DNA from: Marinilabiliaceae bacterium | GTDB taxonomy: Bacteria > Bacteroidota > Bacteroidia > Bacteroidales > Marinilabiliaceae | NCBI GenBank assembly: GCA_027010905.1 | Contig: JALVBA010000274.1 | Location: 1-6,769, forward strand | Direction of reading: 5' to 3' | DNA: 6,769 nt | Shown: in pieces, positions 5,562 to 6,769 of the stretch | Layout: every line of letters begins with the position of its first letter | Numbering within the stretch: the first letter of the stretch is position 1 | Translations under genes and position numbers: made by a program | The notes under the pieces: model-generated | The model's input: the letters and a program-made list of their open reading frames with translations, nothing else | The model's database searches: none | What the model was told of the DNA's origin: nothing

Positions 5562-6698
5562 CTCCCGGTAAGTATTTTCGTCGATATATGTTTTGCCGGT
5601 TACCGGATAATCGCCAAAAATTCCTTGAATAAAACTTGTCGATTCGGAGCCAAAGATTCCTAACCCACCCACAACATTCGAATAAACCGGAACGGGCTCT
5701 GCAAACGGGTCGTCTTTTGCATAGCTGTGTTCCTCGCGCGAACGGTAATAGAGATACAATTCTTTTGTCAGGTTGTCGAGAGCAATATTTACCCGAACAA
5801 ACTCCCCCACATCTTTGTGTACCGTATAATTTCCAAACTTACCAAACGAGAGCAAGTAATCTTTGCCATTTATTAATTCATCGGTAAACAGACCATTCGA
5901 ATAAAAATAATTATCTAAAGCATCCATGGCATCGCCCGAAGCAAAAAGCGGGTCGGACGAAAACCACCGCCCCATATACTTACTATATTGTTTAACTATA
6001 GTATCGGTTTTAGAGAACTTAGGTTGTTCATCTTGATTACCGCTGCCGTAACTGCTATAACCACTATAACCACTATAACCATAACCAGGCAAACGAAAAT
6101 ATCCAAGCTCGATGCCATATTGAACATAAACATTTAAACTATAAAAGTTTTCATCTGTAGCAATATCCTTTAATCTCATCTTCATATCAATCATATATAG
6201 TGGGCCATACTCTTGTTTTTTTACCTCTATATAATCTATTGTAAAGTCTGAAATATCAACCGGTTTCGGAACAGTTGTTTCGCACCACACCGGGTCGAAC
6301 CCTTCTTTCGAAATTTCAAGTTTATACGTAGCCCCGGGTTTAATTTGAACTGAGTTATCGGAATAAAGGCCATTTTCGAAAGGAATCTTTTTCTCAACAT
6401 CATAGTCAAGCTGCTTTCTGAATGTATCGATAACACTTTTGTATTCCAGCTGCTTAACTAAAACGTCGTTCTCGTAAAAAAGTACTTTTGCATCGCTAAT
6501 TGCTTCGAAATAATCATCTTGATCTAAAATACTTCTGCTTTTTCCCACTCTCAAAGAAATTCCCCTGTTTGGACTTACAAAACCATTGACAACAATCTTC
6601 GGTTTTATCTGCTGTGCGTTGAACTGAATTGTTTTTTCGCACGAATACGCAATCATAATAATAAAAATAAACGATATGCTTTTCATCACTGTTTTCAT
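5544..6698 (-). CDS. DUF4249-family outer-membrane-associated lipoprotein
   Basis: A 384-residue protein with a type II signal peptide ending AYSC (Cys20 lipidated). The start of the mature region (KIVVNGFVSPNRGISLRVGK, then a hydrophobic/acidic stretch leading into ISDAKVLFYENDVLVKQL) is the pattern I associate with Bacteroidota DUF4249 proteins, and the length is typical of that family. Later segments (GATYKLEISKEGFDPVWCETTVPKP and the C-terminal GGLGIFGSES) also fit. DUF4249 genes commonly sit directly downstream of TonB-dependent receptor genes. Here an outer-membrane barrel C-terminus ends only 4 bases upstream, so the protein is probably a partner of that receptor; the ligand is unknown. 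The ATG at 6686 (Met5) is an alternative start that leaves a shorter but still adequate signal peptide. A Gly-Tyr-Ser repeat interrupts the middle (about residues 204-218). No clear terminator follows the stop. Confidence 0.85.
   Translation of the reverse strand: MKTVMKSISFIFIIMIAYSCEKTIQFNAQQIKPKIVVNGFVSPNRGISLRVGKSRSILDQDDYFEAISDAKVLFYENDVLVKQLEYKSVIDTFRKQLDYDVEKKIPFENGLYSDNSVQIKPGATYKLEISKEGFDPVWCETTVPKPVDISDFTIDYIEVKKQEYGPLYMIDMKMRLKDIATDENFYSLNVYVQYGIELGYFRLPGYGYSGYSGYSSYGSGNQDEQPKFSKTDTIVKQYSKYMGRWFSSDPLFASGDAMDALDNYFYSNGLFTDELINGKDYLLSFGKFGNYTVHKDVGEFVRVNIALDNLTKELYLYYRSREEHSYAKDDPFAEPVPVYSNVVGGLGIFGSESTSFIQGIFGDYPVTGKTYIDENTYRELTNSQ
6055..6087 (-). repeat. 9-base tandem repeat encoding (GYS)n in the DUF4249 gene
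   Basis: On the plus strand CTATAACCA occurs three times in a row (6055-6081), followed by a partial copy (6082-6087). Read on the coding strand it gives a short GYSGYSGYS-type tract. The unit length is a multiple of three, so gain or loss of copies would keep the frame. The tract probably forms a flexible surface loop. Confidence 0.85.
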
Positions 6699-6702
6699 TG
6701 TA

Positions 6703-6769
6703 CTAAAATTTAAATGTGTATGAGAAATAGGGAATTACAGGAAATAAACTCACCTGTTTTAATGCAGGT
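6703..6769 (-). CDS. C-terminal end of an outer-membrane barrel, probably a TonB-dependent receptor (partial)
   Basis: On the minus strand the frame entering at the window edge (first full codon at 6768) encodes 21 residues, PALKQVSLFPVIPYFSYTFKF, then TAG at 6705-6703. FPVIPYFSYTF followed by a terminal Phe is the typical last-strand pattern of Bacteroidota outer-membrane receptors. The stop lies 4 bases before the DUF4249 start, so the two genes form a tight operon transcribed leftward. The receptor assignment rests on this tail plus the common receptor-DUF4249 pairing; the body of the gene is outside the window. Confidence 0.7.
   Translation of the reverse strand, partial: PALKQVSLFPVIPYFSYTFKF

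Noticed and set aside
5636..5887. Plus-strand 83-codon frame
   Set aside because: Antisense shadow within the DUF4249 gene.
6236..6436. Minus-strand 66-codon frame
   Set aside because: Out-of-phase shadow within the DUF4249 gene on the same strand.

Overview
The window looks like chromosomal DNA from a member of the Bacteroidota, perhaps the Bacteroidales/Marinilabiliales side. The evidence is AT-rich DNA, AT-rich upstream regions without clear Shine-Dalgarno sequences, signal peptides cleaved before Gln, a DUF4249-type lipoprotein, a TonB-receptor-like C-terminus, and outer-membrane barrels ending in an aromatic residue. Every recognisable gene encodes an exported or envelope protein. No RNA gene, transposase, CRISPR array or attachment site was seen.

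Layout: (1) 38-619 (+) is a small outer-membrane beta-barrel protein, followed by a strong hairpin (640-678) and a weaker one (697-716). (2) 814-1503 (+) is an unrecognised lipoprotein. (3) 1595-2452 (+) is a two-part protein with a short periplasmic domain, a Gln/Asn-rich linker and a C-terminal barrel. (4) 2475-5456 (+), 22 bases later, encodes a 993-residue exported multidomain protein: a helix-rich N-terminal half, a carboxypeptidase-regulatory-like domain, five four-cysteine repeats with a near-constant 47-residue period, a low-complexity linker and a C-terminal beta-rich domain. (5) 5484-5561 (+) is a 25-codon ORF that reads like an orphan signal peptide running into the end of the next gene. 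(6) 5544-6698 (-) is a DUF4249 lipoprotein. (7) 6703-6769 (-) is the last 21 codons of an outer-membrane barrel, almost certainly a TonB-dependent receptor, ending 4 bases before the DUF4249 start.

Two convergent blocks therefore meet near 5.5 kb. The right block is a familiar TonB-receptor/DUF4249 pair. The left block, especially genes 3 and 4, is the less familiar part. The tight spacing suggests that the barrel protein and the large repeat protein are made together and may form an envelope or surface assembly, but this is inference from arrangement only. The least described element is the 993-residue protein with its Cys repeats.
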